From an uncultured Opitutia bacterium (lineage in GTDB: Bacteria > Verrucomicrobiota > Verrucomicrobiia > Opitutales > Opitutaceae): a stretch of DNA of 64,000 bases. A program made the position numbers and the translations under genes. Positions 33,659-42,762 of this stretch are shown one piece after another (within the stretch, counting starts at the first letter, position 1; every line of letters begins with the position of its first letter). The stretch spans positions 21,357 to 85,356 of the forward strand of contig CAIQQB010000186.1 in assembly GCA_903873805.1 (NCBI GenBank), written 5' to 3'. The notes under the pieces were generated by a model, which was not told the DNA's origin, did not search any database, and saw only the letters and a list, made by a program, of their open reading frames with translations.

Positions 33659-35035
33659 ATGGCTATCAACTCCCTCAAACGGCTGGCGCTGCTCGGCAGC
33701 GTGGCTATCGGCCTGGCCCTCCCGGCCCGCGCCCAGGACAGCGGACCCCTGCTCGACCTCCTCGTCAAGAAGGGCATCGTCAACGATCAGGAGGCGGAGG
33801 ATATCCGCGCCGCCCTGGTCAAGGACTTCGCCGCCAACACCTCGGCGGGCAAGCTCAACCTCAGCCCGGCGCTGACCGAATTCGCGTTGAGCGGCGACAT
33901 GCGTCTCCGCGAACAGTTTGAGACGCAGCGCACCATCGCGGTGCCCGGCACCGCTTCGGTGGCCAACGAGCGGGAGCGGGTGCGCCTGCGCTTCCGCCTC
34001 AACGGCGACCTCAAGCTCCAGAGCGGCTGGGGCGCGGGTTTCTCGCTGCAAACCGCGCAGAACGCCGACTCCGCCAACCAGACCCTCGATAACATCGGGA
34101 CCAACTACGGCATCTATCTGGCCCGGGCCTATGTATCCTACCAGCCCAGCCTCAACTGGTTTTTCACCGGCGGGAAATTCAAGAACCCGTTTTTCACCAC
34201 CGATCTCGTGTGGGACGCGGACATCAATCCCCAGGGGTTTGCCGAGACCCACACCACGTTTCTCAACGGCAAGGACACCTTCGAGGTGCGCGCGGGCCAG
34301 TTGGTGATGAAGGATAACGCCGAGGCCATCGCCGCCGGCGCGGCGCCCACCACAGGCGTCGATGCCTGGCTGTTTGACCAGCAGCTGGTCTACACCAAAT
34401 GGTTCGGCGCGGAGAACCTGAGCGACGTGCTTTTCGCCCCCGGTTTCATGTTCTACAACGCGTCGACAATCACCTCACAGGTGAGCGGCACCAACAAGGA
34501 GCAGGCCTACAACGGCAGCACCAAGTACCTCAAGATCGTCACCCTGCCCGGCGAAGTGAATTTTGCCAATATCTACGGCACGGGCACCCAGCTCAAGACG
34601 TACTGGGATTTCACCTATAACACCGCGGCCAACGACCGCGCCCACCAGTCCGTCGCCAATGGCGGCTACGGCCTCCCCGCGACCACCAACAAGGGCGCCA
34701 TGTCCTGGCTCGTCGGCCTCGGCTACGGTTACGGCCAGGGCAAGAACAAGGGTGATTACAGCCTCAAGGCCGATTACCGCCAGACCGGCATTTCCGCGCT
34801 CGATCCGAACATCACCGATTCCGACTTCGCCTTCAACCGCCTCAACCAGAAAGGCTACAAGTTCTCCGGCTCCTACAACCTCACGGATTTTGCCAGCCTA
34901 ACGGTTACTTACTTCATCACCTCGCGCCTCAACGATTCGATCAACACCAAGGCCCCGGCCTTGGCGGCGGATCCCACTCTCAGCGACCTTAACAGCACCA
35001 ACACGCTGCAGGTCGACCTTAACGTGAAGTTCTAA
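33659..35035 (+). CDS. Outer-membrane porin of the phosphate operon
   Basis: 458 residues. A signal peptide (RLALLGSVAIGLALPARA) precedes a short helical region GPLLDLLVKKGIVNDQEAED, seen at the N-terminus of verrucomicrobial porins, and then a long region of alternating beta-strands ending in the C-terminal Phe (QVDLNVKF) recognised by the BAM machine. Many strands carry aromatic girdles (YLARAYVSYQPSLNWFFTGG). It matches the putative-porin family rather than OprP by eye. As first gene after the Pho-box array and directly before pstS, it probably admits phosphate through the outer membrane under starvation. Confidence 0.8.
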   Translation: MAINSLKRLALLGSVAIGLALPARAQDSGPLLDLLVKKGIVNDQEAEDIRAALVKDFAANTSAGKLNLSPALTEFALSGDMRLREQFETQRTIAVPGTASVANERERVRLRFRLNGDLKLQSGWGAGFSLQTAQNADSANQTLDNIGTNYGIYLARAYVSYQPSLNWFFTGGKFKNPFFTTDLVWDADINPQGFAETHTTFLNGKDTFEVRAGQLVMKDNAEAIAAGAAPTTGVDAWLFDQQLVYTKWFGAENLSDVLFAPGFMFYNASTITSQVSGTNKEQAYNGSTKYLKIVTLPGEVNFANIYGTGTQLKTYWDFTYNTAANDRAHQSVANGGYGLPATTNKGAMSWLVGLGYGYGQGKNKGDYSLKADYRQTGISALDPNITDSDFAFNRLNQKGYKFSGSYNLTDFASLTVTYFITSRLNDSINTKAPALAADPTLSDLNSTNTLQVDLNVKF

Positions 35036-35062
35036 CCCCCAGACCGCCCAACTCCCACTCCC

Positions 35063-35884
35063 ATGAAAAAATCCATCCTGTTCGCCCTCGCCGCCCTGGC
35101 CGCCACCGGCGTCGCCCACGCGCAAAAGCTCGTCATCAAGGGGTCCGACACCCTCGGGGCGAAACTCGTGCCGACCCTCGCCGAGGAATACAAGGCCAAG
35201 CACCCCGGGGTCTCGTTTGAGATCGCCGCCGAGGGCTCGACCACCGGCATCAGCGCCATCATCGACGGCACCGCCCAGATCGGCATGTCCTCGCGCCGCG
35301 CCAAGCCGACCGAGATGTCCGCCGCCCAGGCCAAGGGCGTCAACATGAAGCCGACCATCGTCGCCTACGACGGCATCGGGATCATTGTGAACGAGAAATG
35401 CCCCGTGGCCAAGCTCACCAAGCGCCAGATCGAGCAGATCTTCGCCGGTGATATCACGGACTGGTCCGCCGTCGGCGGTCCGGCCGGCCCGATCTCGATC
35501 TACACCCGCAACACCTCCTCCGGCACGTATTCGGACTTCAAGGACCTCGCGATGAACAAGCGCGACTACGCCCCGTCGTCCCAGAAGATGGCCGGCAACG
35601 AGCAGATCGCCGCCGAGGTCGCCAAGAACGTGAACGGCATCGGCTACGTCGGCCTCGCCTACATCACGGATCCCGGCATCAAGGCGGTCGCGGTTGATGT
35701 GGAAGGAGTCGCGCTGCTCCCCAGCAAGAAGACCGTGCTCGACAAGACCTATCCGTACGCCCGGCCGACGTTCTACTACACGAACGGCGAGCCCACGGGC
35801 GAGGCGGCCAAGTTCCTCGAGTTCACCCTCAGCGACGAGGGCCAGGCCATCGCCAGCAAGATCGGCTTCGTCCCGCTCAAGTAA
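35063..35884 (+). CDS. pstS: Phosphate ABC transporter, periplasmic binding protein
   Basis: 273 residues. Signal peptide with cleavage near AHAQ, then KLVIKGSDTLGAKLVP, the phosphate-binding opening; EGSTTGISAIIDGTAQIGMSSR contains the S-T-T-G and S-R residues that ligate phosphate, and YTRNTSSGTYSDF supplies the second-lobe loop. C-terminal ATKFLEFTLS-type EAAKFLEFTLSDEGQAIASK is typical. It follows the porin by 27 nt. An 8-base spacer and a Pho box plus stem-loop separate it from pstC, so its message may be more abundant than those of the permeases. Confidence 0.93.
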   Translation: MKKSILFALAALAATGVAHAQKLVIKGSDTLGAKLVPTLAEEYKAKHPGVSFEIAAEGSTTGISAIIDGTAQIGMSSRRAKPTEMSAAQAKGVNMKPTIVAYDGIGIIVNEKCPVAKLTKRQIEQIFAGDITDWSAVGGPAGPISIYTRNTSSGTYSDFKDLAMNKRDYAPSSQKMAGNEQIAAEVAKNVNGIGYVGLAYITDPGIKAVAVDVEGVALLPSKKTVLDKTYPYARPTFYYTNGEPTGEAAKFLEFTLSDEGQAIASKIGFVPLK

Positions 35885-35891
35885 CGGGCGG

Positions 35892-35909
35892 TTGTCACGC
35901 CAATGTCAC
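35892..35909 (+). promoter_or_regulatory. Pho box between pstS and pstC
   Basis: TTGTCAC (35892-35898) and ATGTCAC (35903-35909) are two good PhoB-type heptamers exactly 11 bp apart with GCCA between them. It begins 8 nt after the pstS stop, just before a terminator-like stem-loop. It could drive a second transcript for pstC-pstA-pstB-phoU under starvation, but no clear -10 follows and the stem-loop lies where a -10 would be. Role is inference. Confidence 0.6.
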
Positions 35910-35911
35910 CG

Positions 35912-35949
35912 GGGCCCGCTTGACCGACCGTCAGCGGGCCCTCCTTTTT
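35912..35949 (+). terminator. Stem-loop with T-run after pstS
   Basis: GGGCCCGCT at 35912-35920 pairs with AGCGGGCCC at 35933-35941; with one bulged base the stem extends by TGAC/GTCA to a five-base loop. CCTTTTTAG follows (T-run 35945-35949). This is a good intrinsic terminator or attenuator. It would make pstS transcript more abundant than pstC transcript, a common arrangement in pst operons. Confidence 0.75.
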
Positions 35950-35989
35950 AGCCGCCTTCCAATCCGGTTTCCGTCCGGTCCGCACTGCC

Positions 35990-37591
35990 ATGCCGTCCGC
36001 CCCCCCCGATCCGCCGTCACCGTTTCCCATCACCAAGGCGCGCACGCACCTGCTGGGGTTGACCTTTGACGAATGCATCCAGGTATTCTTTGGCGGCAAC
36101 GCCGTCATGGCGGTGGTGATTCTCGGGTTGATCACCTTCTTTCTTTTCAAGGAGGGGGCCAGTTTCTTCGGCCAGAACCGGGAAAACCTCACCGTCTACC
36201 GCCGCGCCGGTCTCGAGTATGTCGATTTCATGCGCCAGCAGGAGCAGGATCACACCGCGCTCACGCGCTACCTGTCCGACCTGCGCCTCCGCACCCTCCA
36301 GCACCTGACGGGCCCCGGCGGGCTCACGCTCGCCGCCGCCAACACGCAGCTCGCCCCTTTTGACGAATTTGCCAACCGCTACAGCGATGCGGTAGTGCCC
36401 CTGCGCGGGTTTGTCTCCGACCTCACCGATGTCGCCACGGCGATCAAGACCAAGTTCATCGTGATGGGGGACAATAAAACCCAGCGAGAACAGCTCCTCG
36501 GTGCCGGCAAGACCGCCGAAGCCGCCGCCGTGGTCATCACTCCGGTCGACTTCAAAGCGGAGTTGGCCCCCCTCGTCGGCACGCTGCCCGCCTACCGCGA
36601 CCTGAGTACGGCGTTTGCCAAAAGCCTGACCGAAGCCATCGCTTCCCCGCCCAAGCTGCCGACGCCGGAGCTGCAGGCGCGGATGGAGCGGTTCCGCGCG
36701 TTGACTCAGCAATATCTGGTGTCTTTTCCAGCCACCCTCAAGAACCTCGAGTCCTGGGACTACCTCAAGCCGGTTCCGGTGTGGCAGGCGTTCACCGCGT
36801 TCCTCTTCGGCAAGGACTGGCTCACGGCGAGTTTCTGGCAGGATTGGTATGGCATCGTCCCGCTCTTTGTTGGATCCCTGCTCGTATCCGTGATCGCCCT
36901 GCTGCTCGCGGTTCCGCTCGGGGTGGGGGCGGCTATCTACGTCAATCAGATCGCGAGCCCGTTGGAACAGCGGCTGATCAAGCCCTCGATCGAGTTCATC
37001 TCGGCCATCCCGTCGGTCGTGCTCGGCTTCTTCGGCATCGCCGTGTTGGGTGAGGCCCTGCGCGCCCTGTCGCACGTGACCTGGCTGAGTTGGGTGCCCG
37101 GCTTCCCTTTTGCCGAGCGGCTCAACGCCCTCACGGCGGGGTGCCTACTGGCCCTCATTGCCGTGCCCACCATCTTCACCCTGGCGGAGGACGCGCTTAA
37201 CAACGTGCCGCGCTCGTTCAAGGAGGCGTCGTTCGCCCTCGGTGCGACCCGGCTCCAGACCGTCCTGCGCATCATTGTGCCGGCTTCGCTCTCCGGCATT
37301 GTCTCCGCCGTGCTGCTCGGGCTGGGTCGCGTGATCGGTGAGACGATGGTGGTGCTCCTCTGCGCGGGCAACCGCATTGCCAGTCCCGATTTCACCGCCG
37401 GACTCGGGGTGGTGACCCAGCCGGTCCACACCATGACCGGTATCATTTCGCAGGAAATGGGCGAGGTCGTGCGCGACAGTATCCAGTATCGCGCCCTGTT
37501 CGTCGTGGGCATCGTGCTCTTCTTCCTTGCGTTGCTGATCAACTTCCTCGCTCAGAAAATCGTGCGGAAATACCGCATTTCGATCGGCTGA
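35990..37591 (+). CDS. pstC: Phosphate ABC transporter permease with enlarged N-terminal domain
   Basis: 533 residues, much longer than the usual 300-330. One helix near residues 30-50 ([15 protein letters not shown]) is followed by about 220 mainly helical, soluble residues (to about 280), and then the usual permease: [73 protein letters not shown] and the EAA-like loop. The long insert probably faces the periplasm and is characteristic of PstC in some phyla. It pairs with PstA 8 nt downstream. Confidence 0.9.
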   Translation: MPSAPPDPPSPFPITKARTHLLGLTFDECIQVFFGGNAVMAVVILGLITFFLFKEGASFFGQNRENLTVYRRAGLEYVDFMRQQEQDHTALTRYLSDLRLRTLQHLTGPGGLTLAAANTQLAPFDEFANRYSDAVVPLRGFVSDLTDVATAIKTKFIVMGDNKTQREQLLGAGKTAEAAAVVITPVDFKAELAPLVGTLPAYRDLSTAFAKSLTEAIASPPKLPTPELQARMERFRALTQQYLVSFPATLKNLESWDYLKPVPVWQAFTAFLFGKDWLTASFWQDWYGIVPLFVGSLLVSVIALLLAVPLGVGAAIYVNQIASPLEQRLIKPSIEFISAIPSVVLGFFGIAVLGEALRALSHVTWLSWVPGFPFAERLNALTAGCLLALIAVPTIFTLAEDALNNVPRSFKEASFALGATRLQTVLRIIVPASLSGIVSAVLLGLGRVIGETMVVLLCAGNRIASPDFTAGLGVVTQPVHTMTGIISQEMGEVVRDSIQYRALFVVGIVLFFLALLINFLAQKIVRKYRISIG

Positions 37592-37599
37592 CCCGTCCC

Positions 37600-38745
37600 A
37601 TGAACCCGGTTCAACACCCGTTTACGGCGCGTAAAAATCGCAGCCGCGCTCTGGAAAAGCTCACGTTCTGGCTGTTCCGTCTGGCCACCTATCTGGTGCT
37701 GGCCTGCGGCTTTTTTGTCTTCGGCAACATATTCATCAAGGGTGCCGGCACCGTGTTCAAAAAGAGTTTCCCCTTTGTGAACACGGTCTTCCTCACCGAG
37801 GCGCCGGAATCGCTCTACGTCTTCACCTATCAGGGCACCAAGATGGAGCTGGGCGACCGGGACTACCGGGCCTTTCGCGCCGCTGAGGAAGCCAGGGCGA
37901 AGGCGGCCGGCCAGCCGGTCCCGCAGTTCAATGCCGAAAGCTACGTCTATTCCGCCGGCGGCATCTTCCCCTGCATCGTCGGCACCGTGCTGCTGGTGGT
38001 CGGCTCCATGGCCATCGCGCTGGTGCTCGGCGTCTGCGCGGCCATCTACCTCAACGAATACGCCCGCGACGGCCGCTTCATCCGCTTCGTCCGCCTCTCC
38101 ATCCTCAACCTCGCCGGCGTGCCTTCGATTGTCTTCGGCCTCTTCGGCTTCGGCCTCTTCGTGCTGTTCGCCCCGCGCCTCGGGGTGGCTCCCGATCCCG
38201 AGAAGTGGCATTTCCGCCTCTGGCCGCTGCATCAGTATGTCAATTTCGTCGGCTGGGGCGTCTCACTTATTTCAGGTTGGTTCACCCTGGCGTTCATGGT
38301 GCTGCCGGTGATCATCACCGCCTCCGAGGAGGCGCTCAAGTCCGTCCCGCGCGGTTTCCGCGAGGGCTCGCTCGCGCTCGGGGCCACGAAATGGCAGACC
38401 ATCCGCAAGAACGTGCTGCCCTACGCCCTGCCGGGCATCCTCACCTCGTCCATCCTCGGCATCGCCCGCGTCGCCGGCGAGACCGCGCCGATCATGTTCA
38501 CCGCCGCGTTTGTGGTGCGCGACAAGCTGCCGTGGGAGGGCCTCGACCACTGGACCGACTTCTTCTTCCAGGGCGTCATGGCGCTGCCCTACCACATCTA
38601 CGTGGTCTCCTCCAAGATTCCCCAGAACGAATACACCGCCCGGGTGCAATACGGCACCGCCTTCGTCTTCCTCTTTCTGGTCGCCGTCATCGCCCTGGCT
38701 TCGATTCTGCTCCGCAACCGGCTCCGCAAACGCTACCAATGGTAA
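37600..38745 (+). CDS. pstA: Phosphate ABC transporter permease
   Basis: 381 residues. After a short N-terminus, helix [19 protein letters not shown], a segment of about 80 residues including [17 protein letters not shown], then the permease core: [79 protein letters not shown] (EAA-like loop), [18 protein letters not shown] and [17 protein letters not shown]. Longer than the usual 280-300 because of the periplasmic insert. The stop overlaps the pstB start region by a few bases. Confidence 0.9.
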   Translation: MNPVQHPFTARKNRSRALEKLTFWLFRLATYLVLACGFFVFGNIFIKGAGTVFKKSFPFVNTVFLTEAPESLYVFTYQGTKMELGDRDYRAFRAAEEARAKAAGQPVPQFNAESYVYSAGGIFPCIVGTVLLVVGSMAIALVLGVCAAIYLNEYARDGRFIRFVRLSILNLAGVPSIVFGLFGFGLFVLFAPRLGVAPDPEKWHFRLWPLHQYVNFVGWGVSLISGWFTLAFMVLPVIITASEEALKSVPRGFREGSLALGATKWQTIRKNVLPYALPGILTSSILGIARVAGETAPIMFTAAFVVRDKLPWEGLDHWTDFFFQGVMALPYHIYVVSSKIPQNEYTARVQYGTAFVFLFLVAVIALASILLRNRLRKRYQW

Positions 38746-39599
38746 CCGCCCCCACTTCCGCCGCGCCCATGGAAAACACCGCCGCCCCCAGCACCCTCAC
38801 GATCAAGGTCCCGGGCGCGCCCGCGGCCGACCCCGGCGTGGCGTCCACTCTCATCGAGATCAGCGATCTCGACTTCTACTACGGCGCCAAGCAGGCCCTC
38901 TTTGATGTCAATCTCCGGCTCGACGAGAAACGTGTCACCGCCTTCATCGGTCCGTCCGGCTGCGGCAAGTCCACGCTGCTCCGCTGCCTCAACCGCATGA
39001 ACGACCTCATCGACGGCACCGCCATCCGCCGCGGCGCGATCAAGGTCCGCGGCATCGACATCTACGGTGCCGACGTCGACCCGATCGAGCTGCGCAAGCG
39101 GGTCGGGATGGTCTTCCAAAAGTCCAACCCGTTCCCCAAGTCCATCTACGAAAACATCACCTACGGCCTTCGCATCCAGGGCGTGCGCAGCAAGACCCGG
39201 CTCGACGAGGTGGTCGAGCGCTCCCTCCGCGGAGCCGCGCTCTGGGACGAGGTCAAGGACCGCCTCCACGAAAGCGGCCTCGGCCTCTCCGGCGGCCAGC
39301 AGCAGCGCCTCTGCATCGCCCGCACTATCGCGGTCGAGCCCGAGATCATCCTGATGGACGAGCCCTGTTCCGCCCTCGACCCCATCGCCACCGCCAAGGT
39401 CGAGGAGCTCATCCATGCGCTGAAGAAGCAGTTCACGATCATCATCGTCACCCATTCCATGCAGCAGGCCGCCCGGTGCTCCGACAAGACCGCATTCTTC
39501 TACATGGGCAAGCTGATCGAATATGCCGACACCAGCACGATTTTCATGAATCCCGCCAACCCCCAGACCGAAGCCTATGTCTCCGGTCGGTTCGGCTGA
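38739..39599 (+). CDS. pstB: Phosphate ABC transporter ATPase
   Basis: 286 residues counted from the ATG at 38739, inside the last two codons of pstA; an ATG at 38769 (MENTAAP) is an alternative and no ribosome-binding site decides. PstB signs: [22 protein letters not shown] (Walker A and the PstB-typical N-R-M-N-D), [49 protein letters not shown] and [13 protein letters not shown]. These are diagnostic for phosphate. It powers PstC/PstA and, through PhoU, helps signal phosphate status. Confidence 0.93.
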   Translation: MVTAPTSAAPMENTAAPSTLTIKVPGAPAADPGVASTLIEISDLDFYYGAKQALFDVNLRLDEKRVTAFIGPSGCGKSTLLRCLNRMNDLIDGTAIRRGAIKVRGIDIYGADVDPIELRKRVGMVFQKSNPFPKSIYENITYGLRIQGVRSKTRLDEVVERSLRGAALWDEVKDRLHESGLGLSGGQQQRLCIARTIAVEPEIILMDEPCSALDPIATAKVEELIHALKKQFTIIIVTHSMQQAARCSDKTAFFYMGKLIEYADTSTIFMNPANPQTEAYVSGRFG

Positions 39600-39744
39600 C
39601 CGACGCGGCCAGTAGCGAGCAGCGGGTAGCGAGGAACGAGCATCCCAAACCATCAATTCAAGCACCGTCTATCCGCCTCCTCCGATTTCCGTTTTTCAGC
39701 GTTTCAGTTTTTCAGCTTTTCCTTCCTTCTTCCGCTTTCCAACC

Positions 39745-40422
39745 ATGACCCGTTTTTTCGACTCCGAACTCGAGACCTTCCGCTCCAGCCTCATTCTGAT
39801 GGGGGAGACCTCGATCCGCCAGGTCCGCGATGCCCTCACCGCCCTGGTCGGGGCCGATATTGCGCTGGCCGACCGCGTCATCGCCGCCGATGACGAGATT
39901 GACCGCCTCGAGATCCGGATCGATGACGAGGCCATCCGCTACATGAACCTGCGCGCCCCCGTCGCCACCGAGCTGCGCCTGGTGATCGTCGGCATGAAGG
40001 CCTCCCATGACCTGGAGCGGGTGGGGGATGAGGCCACCAGCATTGCCCGGCGCGCCGTCAAGCTCGCCTCCGAGCCCGCCCTCAAGCCCTACGTGGACAT
40101 TCCCCGCATGGCCACCATTGCGATTGAGATGCTGCGCGACGCCATGGACTGCTTTCTCCAGGTGGATGCCGAGAAGGCGATTGCGGTGATCAAGCGCGAC
40201 TCCGAGGTCGATGCCATCAACCGCCAGCTCTACCGGGAGCTCACCAGCTTCATGATTGAAAACCCCGCCACGATCAGCCGCGCGCTGGAGCTCATGTTCA
40301 TCTCCAAGTCGATCGAGCGCATCGCCGACCACGCCTCCAACATCGCCGAGGAGATGGTATTTCTCGCCCAGGCTCGCGATATCCGTCACTCCGATGGCTT
40401 GAAGAAAAGCGGTGACCTGTGA
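39745..40422 (+). CDS. phoU: Phosphate signalling protein
   Basis: 225 residues. It shows the two-repeat all-helical PhoU pattern, including FFDSELETFRSSLILMGETS with DRVIAADDEIDRLEIRIDDE and the second repeat SEVDAINRQLYRELTSFMIE with a later KSIERIADHASNIAEEM. The metal-binding E/D-x-x-x-D motif follows the family. It ends the pst operon; 145 nt before it carry two short repeat families (39612-39720). It restrains the Pho regulon when phosphate is available. Confidence 0.93.
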   Translation: MTRFFDSELETFRSSLILMGETSIRQVRDALTALVGADIALADRVIAADDEIDRLEIRIDDEAIRYMNLRAPVATELRLVIVGMKASHDLERVGDEATSIARRAVKLASEPALKPYVDIPRMATIAIEMLRDAMDCFLQVDAEKAIAVIKRDSEVDAINRQLYRELTSFMIENPATISRALELMFISKSIERIADHASNIAEEMVFLAQARDIRHSDGLKKSGDL

Positions 40423-40458
40423 CTGGGCTGAGTTCCGGTGGCTTGTGACCACCTTGGG

Positions 40459-40484
40459 GACGCGACGCCATCGTCGCGTCTTAT
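40459..40484 (+). terminator. Stem-loop after phoU
   Basis: GACGCGACG (40459-40467) pairs perfectly with CGTCGCGTC (40472-40480) around CCAT and is followed by TTAT. It lies 37 nt after the phoU stop and fits termination of the pst operon, although the T-run is short. It may equally be one of the dispersed palindromes common in this kind of genome. Confidence 0.6.
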
Positions 40485-40546
40485 CCGCCCGGCTGAAATC
40501 CGAAAGGTCGGCGCGGTGCCCTCACCCCGCGGGTTGGACCGCTGCA

Positions 40547-40640
40547 AATCGTTCTCGTTCTCCTACTCATTCTCTTTCTCACTTGTGGGTTCTTGGTCTT
40601 GATTCTGAGAACGAGTAAGAGAAGGAGAACGAGAACGATT
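40547..40640. repeat. Long imperfect inverted repeat built of GTTCTC units
   Basis: Arms of 34 bases (40547-40580 and 40607-40640) match at 30 of 34 positions, the first 18 perfectly: AATCGTTCTCGTTCTCCT and its complement. Arms are made of repeated GTTCTC/GAGAAC and are pyrimidine-rich on one strand, unlike the surrounding GC-rich DNA. The 26-base centre is unrelated. The DNA lies between phoU and a minus-strand small gene. It could be a dispersed repeat or a large hairpin; nothing in it codes. Confidence 0.7.
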
Positions 40641-40684
40641 TTCGGATATGGAATAGCAAACGCCAGGGGCTGCCAGTTCACCCC

Positions 40685-41002
40685 TCAGCGCAACCCCCGC
40701 ACTAGGCGCAGCTGGGCGATCAGGCGGTGGACGTTTTCCGGCGCAATCCGGTCCGTGATCACCGAGCGCGGATAGTTGTGTTCCACATCCAAATGCACGC
40801 CCGCTTCGCTGCCGGGCCGCACGAAGTCCTCCACAAAATCCATCCCGCCGCGCGGTTTGATCCACCGGTAGTACGGGTCGGGATCGTCGGACTCGATTAC
40901 GATGTCATCATGCAGGAACACGTTGCAGTAGAGCGTCAGATCCCGGAACGAAGCGAACCAGGTCGGTGGATTCAGCAGGGAGTCTCGAATGTTGATGGTC
41001 AT
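40685..41002 (-). CDS. Unknown small protein
   Basis: 105 residues from the ATG at 41000-41002 (MTINIRDSLLNPPTWFASF). It is rich in Asp, Arg and Pro, with segments VFLHDDIVIESDDPDPYYRW and NYPRSVITDRIAPENVHRL. No signal peptide, membrane helix or known domain is visible. Balanced amino-acid use and a sensible start suggest a true gene. It faces gpmI divergently with 100 nt between the starts. A longer frame beginning at 41095 overlaps low-quality residues and is not preferred. Confidence 0.6.
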   Translation of the reverse strand: MTINIRDSLLNPPTWFASFRDLTLYCNVFLHDDIVIESDDPDPYYRWIKPRGGMDFVEDFVRPGSEAGVHLDVEHNYPRSVITDRIAPENVHRLIAQLRLVRGLR

Positions 41003-41102
41003 CGAGGAATCTGCGGTAGCAGCATTGCTGCCAATAACGGCACACCGGGGATTTTTTTTACCGTGACGTGGCCGGCTCCGGCATGGTTCCATCAACCCAC
41101 CT

Positions 41103-42695
41103 ATGAATCATCCGCGCAAACCGGTCCTTCTTGTCATCCGCGATGGCTGGGGCAGCAATCCCCATCCCGAACAGGACGTCTGCAACGCCGTCCATCTCGC
41201 CCGCAAGCCGTGCGATGACGCCCTGCACGCCGGTTCCCCCCGCACCCTGGTCGCGGCCAGCGGACTCGACGTCGGTCTGCCCGACGGCGTCATGGGCAAC
41301 AGCGAGGTCGGCCATGAGAACATCGGCGCGGGCCGCATTGTCGACCAGGAGCTCGTGCGGCTGAACAAGCTCTTTTCGGAGAAACGCCTCGCGGCCAATC
41401 CGGTCTGGCGCGCTGCAGTCGCACGCGTCCGGTCGCATCCCGGCGCCAAGCTGCACCTGATGGGGATCGTGAGCGACGCGGGCGTCCACGGGATGCTGGA
41501 GCACCTCTACGGCATCCTGCGCCAGGCGAAGGAGGACGGCCTCGGCGCCGGGCAGGTGTTCATCCACGCCTTCACCGACGGCCGCGACACGCCGCCGCAG
41601 AGCGGCCTCGGCTACATCCGCCAGGTCTCGGCCCAGTGTGCAGCCATCGGCGTCGGCCGGATCGCCACCGTGTGCGGCCGCTTCTGGGCGATGGATCGCG
41701 ACAACCGCTGGGAGCGCGTGCAGCAGGCCTACGACATGTTGACCGGCCGCGCGGCGCTCGCCAGCGCCCCGAGCGCCGAGGCGGCGGTGGAAAATTATTA
41801 CACGCATCCACTCAGCCCGACGCAGAACGGTGACGAGTTTGTGCCCGCCACCTGGGTGACCGGGGCCGACGGCAAGCCGGTGGCCACGATCGGCAATGGC
41901 GATTCCGTGCTGTTCTACAACTACCGCGGCGACCGGCCGCGCGAAATCACCCGCGCATTTGTAATGGACGATTTTGCGGGCTTCAACCGCGGACCCAAGC
42001 TCGACCTCTACTACGCGACCATGACCGAGTACGAGAGCGGCCTGCCGGTGCATGTCATTTCACCCAAGCCCGAGAAGTTGAAAAACATCCTCGGCGAGGT
42101 TGTGGCGGCCGCGGGCATCGCGCAGTTCCGCTGCGCCGAGACGGAAAAGAACCCGCACGTGACCTTTTTCTTCAACAACTACCGCAAGGAGCCGTTTCCC
42201 GGCGAGGAGCGGGCGTGCCCGTCCAGCCCCAAGGTGCCGACGTATGACATGCAGCCAGAGATGTCCGCGGCGCAAGTGACGGAACTGGCGAAGGCGGCGA
42301 TCCTCTCCGGCAAATACGGCTTCATTGCCGTGAACTACGCTAATCCCGACATGGTGGGCCACACCGGCTCGCTGCCGGCGGCGATCAAGGCGGTGGAGGC
42401 CACCGATGCCGGGGTGGGCGAGCTGCTGGCCGCGCTCCGGCAGGTGGACGGCCGCGCGGTCATCCTGGCCGACCACGGCAACTGCGAACAGATGTGGGAT
42501 TTCGAGCACAACTCGCCGCACACCTCGCACACGTTGAACCTCGTCGAGGTCTTTGTCGTCGGCGAAGGCTTTGCCACCGGCAAGACGAAGCTGCGCACCG
42601 GCGGCCGGCTGGCCGACATCGCCCCGACCGTGCTGGCGCTGATGGGCCTGCCCAAACCCGTCGAAATGACCGGCGAAAGCCTGGTGGTCACCTGA
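41103..42695 (+). CDS. gpmI: 2,3-bisphosphoglycerate-independent phosphoglycerate mutase
   Basis: 530 residues. It converts 3- to 2-phosphoglycerate in glycolysis. The phosphatase half begins LLVIRDGWGSNPHPEQ (metal-binding Asp) and has the catalytic Ser in VMGNSEVGHENIGAGRIV. HAFTDGRDTPPQSGLGYI and RDNRWERVQQAYDML belong to the transferase domain. ILADHGNCEQMWD and NSPHTSHTLN supply the second metal set near the C-terminus. Length is normal (about 510-550). Start ATG at 41103 fits the family N-terminus. Confidence 0.93.
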   Translation: MNHPRKPVLLVIRDGWGSNPHPEQDVCNAVHLARKPCDDALHAGSPRTLVAASGLDVGLPDGVMGNSEVGHENIGAGRIVDQELVRLNKLFSEKRLAANPVWRAAVARVRSHPGAKLHLMGIVSDAGVHGMLEHLYGILRQAKEDGLGAGQVFIHAFTDGRDTPPQSGLGYIRQVSAQCAAIGVGRIATVCGRFWAMDRDNRWERVQQAYDMLTGRAALASAPSAEAAVENYYTHPLSPTQNGDEFVPATWVTGADGKPVATIGNGDSVLFYNYRGDRPREITRAFVMDDFAGFNRGPKLDLYYATMTEYESGLPVHVISPKPEKLKNILGEVVAAAGIAQFRCAETEKNPHVTFFFNNYRKEPFPGEERACPSSPKVPTYDMQPEMSAAQVTELAKAAILSGKYGFIAVNYANPDMVGHTGSLPAAIKAVEATDAGVGELLAALRQVDGRAVILADHGNCEQMWDFEHNSPHTSHTLNLVEVFVVGEGFATGKTKLRTGGRLADIAPTVLALMGLPKPVEMTGESLVVT

Positions 42696-42762
42696 GCCGG
42701 GTTGGCCCCGGGTTTCACCTGACGCCCGCCCGGCTCTCCGTGGGCGGATCGGGCGGGGCGGC

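Noticed and set aside
40459..40484. Calling the phoU stem-loop certainly a terminator
   Set aside because: The T-run is weak and the palindrome may be a dispersed repeat, so confidence was lowered.
42696..42762. Terminator between convergent gpmI and the TolC-like gene
   Set aside because: CGCCCGCCC-type symmetry is present but pairing is imperfect and there is no T-run.
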